Assembly: GCF_040253585.1 (NCBI RefSeq) | Contig: NZ_JBELAU010000004.1 | Location: 310,001 to 374,000, forward strand | Direction: 5' to 3' | DNA from: Emticicia sp040253585 | GTDB taxonomy: Bacteria; Bacteroidota; Bacteroidia; Cytophagales; Spirosomataceae | DNA: 64,000 nt | Part shown: positions 36,090 to 45,198 of the stretch, piece after piece | Layout of the letters: every line of letters starts with the position of its first letter | Numbering within the stretch: the stretch's first letter is position 1 | Notes under the pieces: generated by a model | Told to the model about the DNA's origin: nothing | Databases searched by the model: none | Seen by the model: only the letters and a program-made list of their open reading frames with translations | Program-made: the position numbers and the translations under genes

Positions 36090-38462
36090 ATGATACGCAA
36101 TTACTTAAAAATAGCATTCAGAAATCTCTGGAAAAACAAGCTTTTTTCATTCATTAACATCATGGGTTTGGGCTTGGCTATTCCATTTGCCCTCATGGCT
36201 TTGATGCAACTGCAAGGCTCGTTTGAGTTTGATAATTTCCACCCAAATTCTGATAAAATTTACAGAATCATTACCGACGAAAAAAGCAATGAAAATGGTG
36301 TGTCGCATTATGCTTCATCGCCTTATCTGTTGGCCGATAATTTGCGGAATAATTATACTTCGGTCGAAAAAGCCACCAAAGTTGTGCGTCAGTTTGGCTG
36401 GGAGTTAAACAATCGACTGAAGAATATTCATGTAAACACGATTTATGTTGAACCAACTTTTTTTGAAATATTTGGTTTTCGTTTGGCCAAAGGTTCTATT
36501 CCTACCGATCCTAATAGCTTGATTTTGAGCCAAGAAACTGCCCAAAAGTTTTTTAATGATTCCAATCCAATCGGACAATTCTTGACACACCCAACCTATG
36601 GTTCTTTTAAAATTACAGGGGTTTTAATGCCATTCAAGAGAGGTACGCAGTTTCGTAGTGATGTGATGGTATCAATGGCTACTTTCGAAAAATTCAACGC
36701 CGACCAACTAAAACCAAGTTCATGGGCAAAATTAGAAACTCATACATTTGTCAAATTGGCCTCGAATGCTCAACCACAAGCCTTAGATTTGGCTTTGGTA
36801 GAAATCTCGAAGAAAACTAATACTTTTCTTTCAGCAGCCAAAAAGACCAATAGTTTCCGTAAGCAAGCCTTGGCCGATATTTCGCCCAATACCGAAGACC
36901 TCCGCTATAATCCATATGTAGAAGATTTACAGGATATTTACTTCAATTTTAGTATTCCGTTTATGATTTTGCTTTTGGCGGGTTTCAATTATACCAATCT
37001 TACGTTGGCAAGGTCGTTGAGCCGCTCGAAAGAAGTGGGCGTGCGTAAAGTTATGGGAGCTTTACGAAGCCAATTAATACTTCAATTTATTGCCGAAGCA
37101 ATCCTGATTGCCTTTTTCTCACTCTTAGTTGGGGTTGTAATTTTACAAATCCTGAAATCATCTATTCATATCAGTTGGGTAACTTGGGAAGTAGAAAATC
37201 AAACGCTCATTTGGTGTATTTTTATTGCCTTTACGCTCTTTGTGGGCGTTTTGGCAGGCAGTTTACCAGCATGGATTTTATCAAGTTTTCAGCCTGTAAA
37301 AGTGCTTAAAGGCAACATTTTGCCAGCAACATTTGGCAAAATAGGCTTTCGTAAAGTATTGATAGTCATACAGTTTGTGGTTTCGTTGGGTTTTATCTTT
37401 TTCATGGGGCATTTCTACAATCAGTTTAAGTATATGGCTACCGAAAATGATAATTTTAATCGAAAAGGCATTTTTAATATTTCACTTGCCGATAAAAACT
37501 ATGCCTTGTTGGTAGATGAAATTTCGGCCAATAAAAATGTCGAAAAAATAGGAATGGTTTCTGTGCCTTTTGGCGGAATCTCGACCGAATATGCCATCAA
37601 ATCAAAACCCAAAGACGAAAATATAGCTTCGTATTATTATGCTGCCGATGCCAATTTTATTGACAATATGCAGCTAACGATTTTGGCAGGAAACAATTTA
37701 CCAGTTTCTAAGTCCGACTCGGCTACAAACTTTGTTTTGCTCAATGAGCGTGCCGTCGAAAGGCTGCGTTTAGGTACAGGTACACCACAAGAGGCCATTG
37801 GCAAAGCTGTTTTTTTGAATAATTCGGCTACGGCATCGCAAATTGTGGGGGTTGTCAAAGATTTTTGCCATTTCAATTATCAATTTGAAAAACAACCTGT
37901 AGTTTTTCAATATAATCCTGCTCAGTTTGCTGTAATGGCAATCCGAACAAATGCTCAGGCCTCCAAAGAAACATTTCTGACCGAAATGCAAAGGATTTGG
38001 AAGAAACACTATCCTTATCAGCAAATGGGCTATTCGTGGTTTGAACAAGAACTCTACGAGCGTTATTACCCCGCCGAAGATATGAAAATGATGGGCATGG
38101 CAGCACTTGTAATCATCGTAATTGCCGTCATGGGCTTATTGGGAATGGTTACGTATAGCACCGAAAAACGTATCAAAGAAATCGGAATTCGTAAGGTAAT
38201 GGGGGCATCGGTTTGGGAAATTGTGAAAATTTTGTCGTGGAGTTTTATGAAATTGCTCATTTGGGCGGGCATTATTGCCATTCCAATTGGCCTTGCCGAA
38301 AGCTGGGCTTTGGATAAATTATTTACTTATTACGCAGGTCTGAATGCGGGTCTGATGGGCGTATTTTTTATTTCGATATTGGCTATTGCTACCTTCACCA
38401 TTGGCTATTACGCCATGCGAGCAGCCAGTTTGAATCCTGTGAAGAGTTTGAGGGCAGAGTAA
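36090..38462 (+). CDS. ABC transporter permease, FtsX/MacB type (permease 13)
   Basis: A 790-aa divergent permease, third gene of the unit with permease 12 and the methyltransferase. N-terminal helix GLGLAIPFALMALMQLQ. The first coupling loop SRSKEVGVRKVMGA is near residue 311 in FNYTNLTLARSL, like permease 6. The second is EKRIKEIGIRKVMGAS near 693. The C-terminus is YYAMRAASLNPVKSLRAE, the least typical ending of the array apart from permease 6. It nevertheless starts with ATGATACGCAATTACTTAAAAAT, the same string as permease 5, so the 5' edge looks borrowed. Confidence 0.94.
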   Translation: MIRNYLKIAFRNLWKNKLFSFINIMGLGLAIPFALMALMQLQGSFEFDNFHPNSDKIYRIITDEKSNENGVSHYASSPYLLADNLRNNYTSVEKATKVVRQFGWELNNRLKNIHVNTIYVEPTFFEIFGFRLAKGSIPTDPNSLILSQETAQKFFNDSNPIGQFLTHPTYGSFKITGVLMPFKRGTQFRSDVMVSMATFEKFNADQLKPSSWAKLETHTFVKLASNAQPQALDLALVEISKKTNTFLSAAKKTNSFRKQALADISPNTEDLRYNPYVEDLQDIYFNFSIPFMILLLAGFNYTNLTLARSLSRSKEVGVRKVMGALRSQLILQFIAEAILIAFFSLLVGVVILQILKSSIHISWVTWEVENQTLIWCIFIAFTLFVGVLAGSLPAWILSSFQPVKVLKGNILPATFGKIGFRKVLIVIQFVVSLGFIFFMGHFYNQFKYMATENDNFNRKGIFNISLADKNYALLVDEISANKNVEKIGMVSVPFGGISTEYAIKSKPKDENIASYYYAADANFIDNMQLTILAGNNLPVSKSDSATNFVLLNERAVERLRLGTGTPQEAIGKAVFLNNSATASQIVGVVKDFCHFNYQFEKQPVVFQYNPAQFAVMAIRTNAQASKETFLTEMQRIWKKHYPYQQMGYSWFEQELYERYYPAEDMKMMGMAALVIIVIAVMGLLGMVTYSTEKRIKEIGIRKVMGASVWEIVKILSWSFMKLLIWAGIIAIPIGLAESWALDKLFTYYAGLNAGLMGVFFISILAIATFTIGYYAMRAASLNPVKSLRAE

Positions 38463-38591
38463 AGTTTGATGATTAATTATTGCGAATTTTTGTTACAGCC
38501 ATTGCCCCCAAAATGTTAAAAATGGTTAAACAAAACAGTAGTTTCACGATAACACCGTAAATTAATATTTTCATTCTAATACGCTACGAAA

Positions 38592-41006
38592 ATGTTAAGA
38601 AACTACCTAAAAATAGCTTGGCGTAACCTCGCCAAACGCAAGTTTTACTCAGCAATAACCATCTTTGGCCTATCGGTTGGAATCACCTTTGCATTGCTCA
38701 TTGGTAGCTATGTTTGGGGCGAATTGAACGTCAATTCCACTTTGAAAAATGTAGAAAACCAATACATGATTCAGAGTAAGTGGAAGAAAGAAAACATGGG
38801 AGTTGAGATTGCTACGTTGGGAGCTTTGGGGCAAGCAATGAAAGAAAATTACCCCAACTTGGTGGCTAACTTTTACCGATTCGATGGCGTTACGACGGTT
38901 GTCTCGAAAGGCGATAAAGTTTTCCGTGAAAGTGTTCAGTTGGGCGATTCTACGATGCTGGATATGTACGGTTTCGCTCTCTTGCATGGCGATTCTCGCA
39001 CGGCTCTCAAACAACCTAATTCGATGGTTATTTCCTCTGAACAAGCCATCAAATTCTTCGGAAATCTTGATGTCGTGGGTAATTCGCTCACGGTTGAATC
39101 ATTTTCTGGAAGTAAACAAGAATTTATGATTACGGGCGTTTTGGACAAATTACGCCATAATTCGATAACAAATCTTACAAATTCGGGCAAAGAACAACCA
39201 ATTTTGATGTCGTTCAACAACGCCAACTTCTTCGGTCGAACGCAGTATAATTCTTGGAATAATCCTTACATTGTCAATTATCTCGAACTTCAAAAAGGTG
39301 TTCGGAAAGAAGATTTAGAAAAGCCTTTGGCCAAATTGATTGCTGCCAACGTGCCAAGCGAAATCAGCGAAAATCTGACTGTTTATTTAGTTCCACTCAA
39401 AGATGTATATCGAGAAGCCAACAACGGAGTCGTAAAGAAAACCATCTGTACGCTTTCGCTCGTGGGTTTGTTTATATTGCTGATGTCGATTGTTAATTTT
39501 GTGAATATTTCTATCGGAGCATCTTCTTCCCGACTCAAAGAAATTGGTGTCCGAAAAATGCTTGGTAGCAGCAAACAGCAAGTTTTACGTCAGTTTTTGG
39601 CCGAATCAATCATTATTTCGGTTTTCAGCCTATTTATTTCGCTGATTTTCTACCAAATTCTACGCACTTCCTTTGAAAAAATCTTACAAAAAGAAATCAT
39701 TTCGATAGTTGCCGCACCTCCGATTTTCTTCTTTGCTGCATTCGTGTTGGCTCTCATAATTGGTTTATTATCAGGAGCATATCCTGCTTTTGTGTTGGCT
39801 ACTTTACCCTCAGTCGATTCGATGAAAGGTAAGCTAAAATCAGTCAAAGAAAATGTTTTTTTTCGCCGAATGCTCATTGTTTCTCAGTTTGCGGTGGCAC
39901 TTTTTGTGTTTGGTGGAGCGGCCGTGATTTCAAAGCAAGTCAATTACTTTTTCGATAAAGATTTAGGTTATAACAAAGCCTCCGTTTTTTCGATAAAAGT
40001 TCCACGAGATTGGTCGCCAGCGGGCGTCGAAAAAATGGAAACTATTCGCAACGAAATGGCAAAGCTGAAAGAAGTAAGACAAGTGAGTTTATCGTATATT
40101 ATCCCCGATGGTTCGTTTGGCTTTAGTAGCGGCATCTACAAAATGGGACAAGACTCTACCCTCGCAGTATATACGCCCACGCTCGTAACCGACGAAAAAT
40201 ATGCCGAAACTTACCAAATTCCGCAGCTCGAAGGCCAGTTCTTTCAAGCAAAAAATAGCAATTTTCAGCCAAATCAGATAGTTTTGAATGAAGAAGCCGC
40301 AAAATCTTTGGGTTTCAAAACACCAGCCAATGCTTTAGGACAAAAGATTAGAATGCACTCTTCGCCAGTTGTTTTTACGATTGCTGGTATCTGCAAAAAC
40401 TTTCATTTCGAGTCGATGCACAAAACCATTGGACCGATAGCTTTCATGCACGTGCGAGACAATAATTTTTATCGTTATTTATCCTTCAAAATCCAAACAC
40501 AAAATTTGAGCGAATCAATGACCGCCATCGAGTCGAAATGGCGACAACTCATGCCTAATGCTCCTTTTGAATACACTTTTGTTGATGATACACTTCAGAC
40601 TTTGTACAAGTCCGAAATTCAGCTTAAACAAGCCTCACGAGTAGCCACTGTGCTATCAATCATCATCGTTTTACTCGGAATTTTGGGTGTGGTTTCACTC
40701 AATATCGTAAAGCGAACCAAAGAATTAAGCATTAGAAAAGTGCTTGGTGCATCGAGTTGGAGTATTATGCTTTTGTTTATGAAAGAATTTTTGGTTTTGA
40801 TGCTCATAGCGGTTGCTATTTCATTACCGTTTACGCTCATAGGTATGCAAAAATGGTTAGAAAACTACTCGTATCGAGTTGATATTACGTGGTTTACGTT
40901 TGCTATGGTTGGGCTTTTGTTTATGATTGTAGTTTTATTTTTAGTAGGTTTTCAAACCCTAAAAGCCGCTTTGATGAACCCTGTGAAGAGTTTGAAGGTG
41001 GAGTAA
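38592..41006 (+). CDS. ABC transporter permease, FtsX/MacB type (permease 14, last)
   Basis: An 804-aa permease, the most divergent in its coupling loops: SRLKEIGVRKMLGS near residue 313 (context FVNISIGASS), and KRTKELSIRKVLGAS near 706, where EIGIRK has become ELSIRK. The DELSYD motif after the N-terminal helix is replaced by WGELNVNSTLKN. Ending AALMNPVKSLKVE. The 129-bp upstream gap has no hairpin and no clear promoter. A strong terminator follows at 41039, so this gene closes the array. Confidence 0.94.
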   Translation: MLRNYLKIAWRNLAKRKFYSAITIFGLSVGITFALLIGSYVWGELNVNSTLKNVENQYMIQSKWKKENMGVEIATLGALGQAMKENYPNLVANFYRFDGVTTVVSKGDKVFRESVQLGDSTMLDMYGFALLHGDSRTALKQPNSMVISSEQAIKFFGNLDVVGNSLTVESFSGSKQEFMITGVLDKLRHNSITNLTNSGKEQPILMSFNNANFFGRTQYNSWNNPYIVNYLELQKGVRKEDLEKPLAKLIAANVPSEISENLTVYLVPLKDVYREANNGVVKKTICTLSLVGLFILLMSIVNFVNISIGASSSRLKEIGVRKMLGSSKQQVLRQFLAESIIISVFSLFISLIFYQILRTSFEKILQKEIISIVAAPPIFFFAAFVLALIIGLLSGAYPAFVLATLPSVDSMKGKLKSVKENVFFRRMLIVSQFAVALFVFGGAAVISKQVNYFFDKDLGYNKASVFSIKVPRDWSPAGVEKMETIRNEMAKLKEVRQVSLSYIIPDGSFGFSSGIYKMGQDSTLAVYTPTLVTDEKYAETYQIPQLEGQFFQAKNSNFQPNQIVLNEEAAKSLGFKTPANALGQKIRMHSSPVVFTIAGICKNFHFESMHKTIGPIAFMHVRDNNFYRYLSFKIQTQNLSESMTAIESKWRQLMPNAPFEYTFVDDTLQTLYKSEIQLKQASRVATVLSIIIVLLGILGVVSLNIVKRTKELSIRKVLGASSWSIMLLFMKEFLVLMLIAVAISLPFTLIGMQKWLENYSYRVDITWFTFAMVGLLFMIVVLFLVGFQTLKAALMNPVKSLKVE

Positions 41007-41038
41007 ATTGATTTGGGTATTAGCCAAAATTTTAGTGT

Positions 41039-41086
41039 AGAATTGGTTTGCAATAATTTTATTGCGAATCAATTCTTTTTCTTTTC
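41039..41086 (+). terminator. Intrinsic terminator closing the permease array
   Basis: AGAATTGGTTTGCAATA (41039-41055) pairs with TATTGCGAATCAATTCT (41060-41076), 17 bp including two G-T wobbles, followed by TTTTTCTTTT. Confidence 0.85.
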
Positions 41087-41262
41087 TCTTAATATTGAAT
41101 GATTAATAAAATCTTAAGCTGCGAAATGTCATGAAATACAATAAAAATAGTTCTAAAAAAGCTCTTTTTACAACTTATAACTGAATAAGAATAAGCAAAA
41201 GTTTTTTGATAATCTTATCCTAAATTTAACTTTCTTCCCTCGGATTTATCTCCTTTTTTCGG

Positions 41263-41270
41263 TATATTTG
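41263..41270 (+). promoter_or_regulatory. -7 promoter element for the patatin-like gene
   Basis: TATATTTG, a match to TAnnTTTG, 20 bp upstream of the ATG at 41291. Confidence 0.5.
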
Positions 41271-41290
41271 GGATATAGAACTCTACTTTT

Positions 41291-43063
41291 ATGCCATCAA
41301 AATCTGAAAAAAATCTTCAATCTTACCCTCAAAATCCTTTCGATGAAATAGCTTTAGCCTTTTCGGGTGGAGGTTTTAGAGCTGCTGCTTTTGCTTTAGG
41401 AACTATGATGTACCTGAACCGTTTAGTGTTTAAAGAAAAGTCATTGCTTCAACGTACTAAATTTATGGCTTCGGCATCGGGTGGTACTATTGCAGTAGTT
41501 GTTTATTTATTGTCGTTGCACCGAAAAGAAGATTTCACGCAATTCCGAAAGACCTTACTGGCATTTATGGATGGAGAAAAACTCTTAGAAGATGCCATAA
41601 AGATTTTATCGGATGAGCAGTGCTGGTTGAATGAAACAAAAGAACAGAATTTTATTAATGCTTTCGCAAAAGTTTATGATGAAAAACTACTTCGATTGAA
41701 GTGGGAGAATATCTGGGATTTATCAAAAAATACACATATAAAAGAGGTTTGTATCAATACCACTGACTTTCAGAGTGGTCATAGTTTTCGATTTCAGACT
41801 TCAGAAAAAAACACCAAAAATATCATTGGCAATAGTTATGTGAATATTGCCAATACTGAAGAAGTGCGACAGCTTCGAGTTGGAGATTTGTTGGCTGCTT
41901 CATCGTGCTTTCCGATTGGTTTTGAGCCGATGGTTTTTCCAAACGATTTTGCCAGTGATGACACAATGAAACAAAAACTGGAAGAAAGTATCATTTTTAA
42001 AACTGCCAATGGAACAAATGTGCAAGGCTCGGCTTTCGGTTTAATGGATGGCGGAATTACTGATAATCAAGGCATTGAGAGTATGATGCTGGCTTATAAT
42101 AGAAGAAGTAACAAAACCGCCCAAAAGAAAGGACTCAAGCCTTTTGATCTGATGATTGTGGCTGATGTTTCCAACCGAATAATTGCATCATATAACACCA
42201 AGGTTTCTAAAATTGATTTCAATAAAAGTATCAATGACTATCATCAAAAAGCCAAACGTTTGCTACCATTGGGAATTGCATTATTTGTGGTATCGTTAAT
42301 TGCTTATTTCGGTACTGACGCTATTAGTCTTGTAAGTTCGCCAAACGAAACCTTGACCAATTTCGCCAAGTTTACAAAGCCTCTCGGTTATTTATTATTT
42401 TTACCAGCCATTGCATTGATAGCAGGAGGGAAGTTCTATAAAAAGAAGATAGCTGAATTAATCGAAAAAATCAAAATTGAAACCAGCGAAACACAAAGCC
42501 TTAATTGGGATATTCTTTCACGGTATGGCAGCTTTTTAACATCAATCAAAATATCTGTTTTGTCAAAGCTACTTTATAGCCGTATTTCATCTACCGCTAC
42601 AATGGCCAGCGAGGTTTTCCTGAAAAAAATCCGAAGAGCCATTTTTGAAAAATTTTATGAGTGTGCGGATTATGATTTTCGTCGGGTATCCAATCTGATT
42701 TATACTTTAAGTAAAGGTTATCAAAGTTCGGTAGAGAAAGAAGATGAGAACAAAGCAATGGATGATATGACTCAACTTTTACCGAGTATAAAAATGATGG
42801 ATGTGGCCGAAAATGCACGTACGACAGGTACAACACTTTGGTTTTCGAAGGATGATATTCAAAAGGATAGATTAAAGGATATTATTGCTACTGCTCAGTT
42901 TACGCTTTGTAATGCACTGGCGAGCTATTTTAAGGAATTGGAGAAAGAACCTAAGTTTAAGGAATTAGCAGATAAAGACGAATTACTGAAATTGAAAAAA
43001 CAAATACTGACCGATTGGGAAGAATTTAAACAAAATCCTTATTATCTGCACGAAATGCTATAA
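41291..43063 (+). CDS. Patatin-like phospholipase family protein with two membrane helices
   Basis: A 590-aa protein. N-terminal patatin domain: oxyanion motif FSGGGFRAAAF (about 24-34), nucleophile elbow SASGGT with Ser63 (about 61-66), and the catalytic Asp in MDGGITDNQG (about 252-261). Together these give the Ser-Asp dyad of acyl hydrolases. Two hydrophobic helices follow near 326-347 (GIALFVVSLIAYFGTDAI) and 359-385 (LGYLLFLPAIALIAGG), which would tether the catalytic domain to the inner membrane. The C-terminal 200 residues are hydrophilic and unassigned. Likely acts on membrane lipids in the cytoplasm; the substrate is unknown. Monocistronic, with its own promoter and a terminator at 43070. 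Confidence 0.87.
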   Translation: MPSKSEKNLQSYPQNPFDEIALAFSGGGFRAAAFALGTMMYLNRLVFKEKSLLQRTKFMASASGGTIAVVVYLLSLHRKEDFTQFRKTLLAFMDGEKLLEDAIKILSDEQCWLNETKEQNFINAFAKVYDEKLLRLKWENIWDLSKNTHIKEVCINTTDFQSGHSFRFQTSEKNTKNIIGNSYVNIANTEEVRQLRVGDLLAASSCFPIGFEPMVFPNDFASDDTMKQKLEESIIFKTANGTNVQGSAFGLMDGGITDNQGIESMMLAYNRRSNKTAQKKGLKPFDLMIVADVSNRIIASYNTKVSKIDFNKSINDYHQKAKRLLPLGIALFVVSLIAYFGTDAISLVSSPNETLTNFAKFTKPLGYLLFLPAIALIAGGKFYKKKIAELIEKIKIETSETQSLNWDILSRYGSFLTSIKISVLSKLLYSRISSTATMASEVFLKKIRRAIFEKFYECADYDFRRVSNLIYTLSKGYQSSVEKEDENKAMDDMTQLLPSIKMMDVAENARTTGTTLWFSKDDIQKDRLKDIIATAQFTLCNALASYFKELEKEPKFKELADKDELLKLKKQILTDWEEFKQNPYYLHEML

Positions 43064-43069
43064 AAACTA

Positions 43070-43107
43070 AAAAAGCCAATCATGCAGTTTTGCATAATTG
43101 GCTTTTT
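43070..43107. terminator. Bidirectional terminator between patatin-like and FAS1 genes
   Basis: AAAAAGCCAAT (43070-43080) pairs perfectly with ATTGGCTTTTT (43097-43107); the loop carries a further ATGCA/TGCAT stem. Lies between convergent genes. Confidence 0.85.
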
Positions 43108-43128
43108 CATTAACGACTCATAACCAAA

Positions 43129-43677
43129 TTATTTTGGCAAAACAACTGTGTCAATTACGTGAATAACACCGTTGCTTTGATTTACGTCAGCAATTGTTAC
43201 AGTTGACATTCCACCTTTTTCGTCAGTCAAAACTAAACTTTTGCCTTTCATCATTGCCTTCAATGTACCACCTTGCACGGTTGTCAAAGTAGCTGTTCCG
43301 TTACCAGCTTTGATTTTAGCTGCAATATCCGAAGCATTCAATTTTCCTGCTACTACGTGGTAAGTTAAAATTGCTGTCAAAGTTGCTTTGTTTTCTGGTT
43401 TTACTAAAGTTTCAACCGTTCCAGCTGGCAATTTACCAAAAGCTGCGTTGGTTGGAGCAAATACCGTGAATGGTCCTGCACTTTGAAGTGTTTCTACCAA
43501 ACCTGCTGCTTTTACTGCTGCTACAAGCGTTGTGTGGTCTTTTGAATTTACTGCATTTTCAACAATGTTTTTTGATGGATACATAGGTGCTCCACCTACT
43601 GTTACAGTTTTTTCTTTTTGTGCGAATGTACTTAATGAGATAAGTGCTGAAACGAATACTAATGCTAATTTTTTCAT
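43129..43677 (-). CDS. Secreted fasciclin (FAS1) domain protein
   Basis: A 182-aa protein with a signal peptide (MKKLALVFVSALISLSTFAQ) and one FAS1 domain spanning about residues 45-180: GPFTVFAPTNAAFGKLP (H1-type motif, about 68-84), LTYHVVAGKL (about 107-116), and the conserved end VNQSNGVIHVIDTVVLP (H2-type motif). FAS1 domains mediate adhesion or extracellular binding. Single-domain secreted forms like this are frequent in Bacteroidota. Length is normal for the family. Confidence 0.92.
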   Translation of the reverse strand: MKKLALVFVSALISLSTFAQKEKTVTVGGAPMYPSKNIVENAVNSKDHTTLVAAVKAAGLVETLQSAGPFTVFAPTNAAFGKLPAGTVETLVKPENKATLTAILTYHVVAGKLNASDIAAKIKAGNGTATLTTVQGGTLKAMMKGKSLVLTDEKGGMSTVTIADVNQSNGVIHVIDTVVLPK

Positions 43678-44034
43678 TGGATTTGTGTTGCGGAACGCCG
43701 CATCGCTTTAATGTTAATTGTTTAAGTTTTACATTTGTTATTTGTTGACTTAACTAACGAGATAAAATTAGAGCTGGATTTATTTTTTGAAAAATAATTT
43801 ATAAATTGCTAATTATCAGTTTGTTAAATCTTTAAAGTGTAAGCCTTAGTGATTATTTCAAATCAATTGTCTTACATTAATAGAATACTTTGTTTAATGT
43901 TTTTGTTTTAAAATTAAACAAATAAAATTTTGTAAGCTGATGGCATTGTATATTTATTTGGTTTTTGGGATATAGATAATACCCGTTTTTTACTACATTG
44001 CAAAGCCTTTTATTCTAACCAAACCCTAAAAATT
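43678..44034. other. 357-bp divergent intergenic region (FAS1 / reductase)
   Basis: AT-rich, no coding potential seen. It contains a small GC hairpin, TGCGGAACGCCGCA (43689-43702), in the FAS1 leader; its 12-bp core recurs in the redoxin gene (54976-54987). No convincing TAnnTTTG element was found on either strand. Confidence 0.5.
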
Positions 44035-45054
44035 ATGACAGCCGAAAGCAATACTTTGGTCATTTCAAAAGCAGTAATGCAGTCAACCTTTGAGCGTATT
44101 TTATTAAGTAATGGTTTAAGTGAAGCCAAAGCAAAAACTTGTGCAGAAATCTTTACAATCAATAGCCTTGATGGTATTTATACGCATGGAGTTAATCGTT
44201 TCCCAAGGTTTGTGAAATACCTAAAAGGTGGCTTCGTGAAACCCGATGCAGAGCCAAGCTTAGTGTCGAAATTTGGGGGAATTGAGCAGTGGGATGGAAA
44301 TCTCGGCCCCGGCCCTCTAAATGCGATTCATGCAACTGAAGCTGCCATGAGATTGGCCAAAGAACACGGAATTGGTTGTGTAGGTTTATCAAATACAAAT
44401 CACTGGATGCGTGGCGGTACTTACGGTTGGCAAGCTGCCAAAGCAGGTTTTGTATTTATTGGTTGGACAAACACCATAGCTAATATGCCAGCTTGGGGAG
44501 CAACTGATGCCAAGCTGGGCAATAATCCTTTGGTGATGGCTTTACCCTACGAAAACGAAGCCATAGTGCTGGATATGGCTATGTCGCAGTATTCGTTTGG
44601 TGCAATGGAATTGGCTGCTATGAAGGGTGAAAAATTATCAGTTGCTGGTGGATATGATAGCGAAGGAAATATCTCAGATGATCCCAATGCGATTCTGAAA
44701 TCTTGGCGTTCGTTGCCAGTTGGTTATTGGAAAGGAGCGGGGCTTTCGCTTTTGCTTGATATTCTGTCTGTTGTGTTGTCGGGTGGACTTTCTACGTACG
44801 AAATTAGCCAAGAAGAAGTAGAATACCGACTTTCGCAAGTTTATATCGCCATTGATGTCTCAAAACTGAATAATCATTCGTCTATTTCGGCAGCCGTAGA
44901 ACGAATCATTGAAGATTATCATCAATCAAAACCAATAAATGATTCTAAGAAAATTACCTTCCCAGGCGAGCGAGTTCTGAATACCCGAGAAAAAAATACA
45001 GCTAACGGAATCCCAGTTTTGAAAAATGTTTGGGAAGAAATTTTATCGTTGTAA
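44035..45054 (+). CDS. yiaK: Ldh family oxidoreductase, 2,3-diketo-L-gulonate reductase (YiaK)-like
   Basis: A 339-aa cytoplasmic NAD(P)-dependent dehydrogenase of the malate/L-lactate (type 2) family, which lacks a Rossmann fold. The catalytic His lies in THGVNRFPRF (about 51-60), a form typical of the YiaK/DlgD branch. Other family blocks are GLSNTNHWMRGGTYGWQAA (about 119-137), ATDAKLGNNPL (about 160-170) and LPVGYWKGAGLSLLLDILS (about 225-243). YiaK reduces 2,3-diketo-L-gulonate to 3-keto-L-gulonate in L-ascorbate/L-xylulose breakdown. No other genes of that pathway are adjacent, so the exact substrate remains open. Length is normal. Confidence 0.82.
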   Translation: MTAESNTLVISKAVMQSTFERILLSNGLSEAKAKTCAEIFTINSLDGIYTHGVNRFPRFVKYLKGGFVKPDAEPSLVSKFGGIEQWDGNLGPGPLNAIHATEAAMRLAKEHGIGCVGLSNTNHWMRGGTYGWQAAKAGFVFIGWTNTIANMPAWGATDAKLGNNPLVMALPYENEAIVLDMAMSQYSFGAMELAAMKGEKLSVAGGYDSEGNISDDPNAILKSWRSLPVGYWKGAGLSLLLDILSVVLSGGLSTYEISQEEVEYRLSQVYIAIDVSKLNNHSSISAAVERIIEDYHQSKPINDSKKITFPGERVLNTREKNTANGIPVLKNVWEEILSL

Positions 45055-45198
45055 ACGTCCTCTGTGAAACTTTGTGCGGGCGACAATCACTTTTCCTTAC
45101 AATTGGTGCAGTTAAATTTTTGTATATCTAAATACTTGATTATGAGGGTGTTGTACTGCTGTGGCCTCGCCGACTATTGACCGTGGACTATTTATAAA

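Noticed and set aside
38490..38506. TTGTTACAGCCATTGCC upstream of permease 14 as a sigma-54 promoter
   Set aside because: The -12 half is good but the essential GG of the -24 half is absent, and there are no TGTCCG sites upstream.
41471..41486. SASGG in place of GxSxG in the patatin-like protein as a broken nucleophile elbow
   Set aside because: Ser in the first position (SxSGG) is frequent in bacterial patatin-like proteins, and the DGG motif is intact.
45055..45198. Possible RNA gene between the reductase and the amidotransferase-like gene
   Set aside because: Only short phrase-like words shared with 59446 (GTGGACTAT and its complement); no stable structure or promoter was visible.
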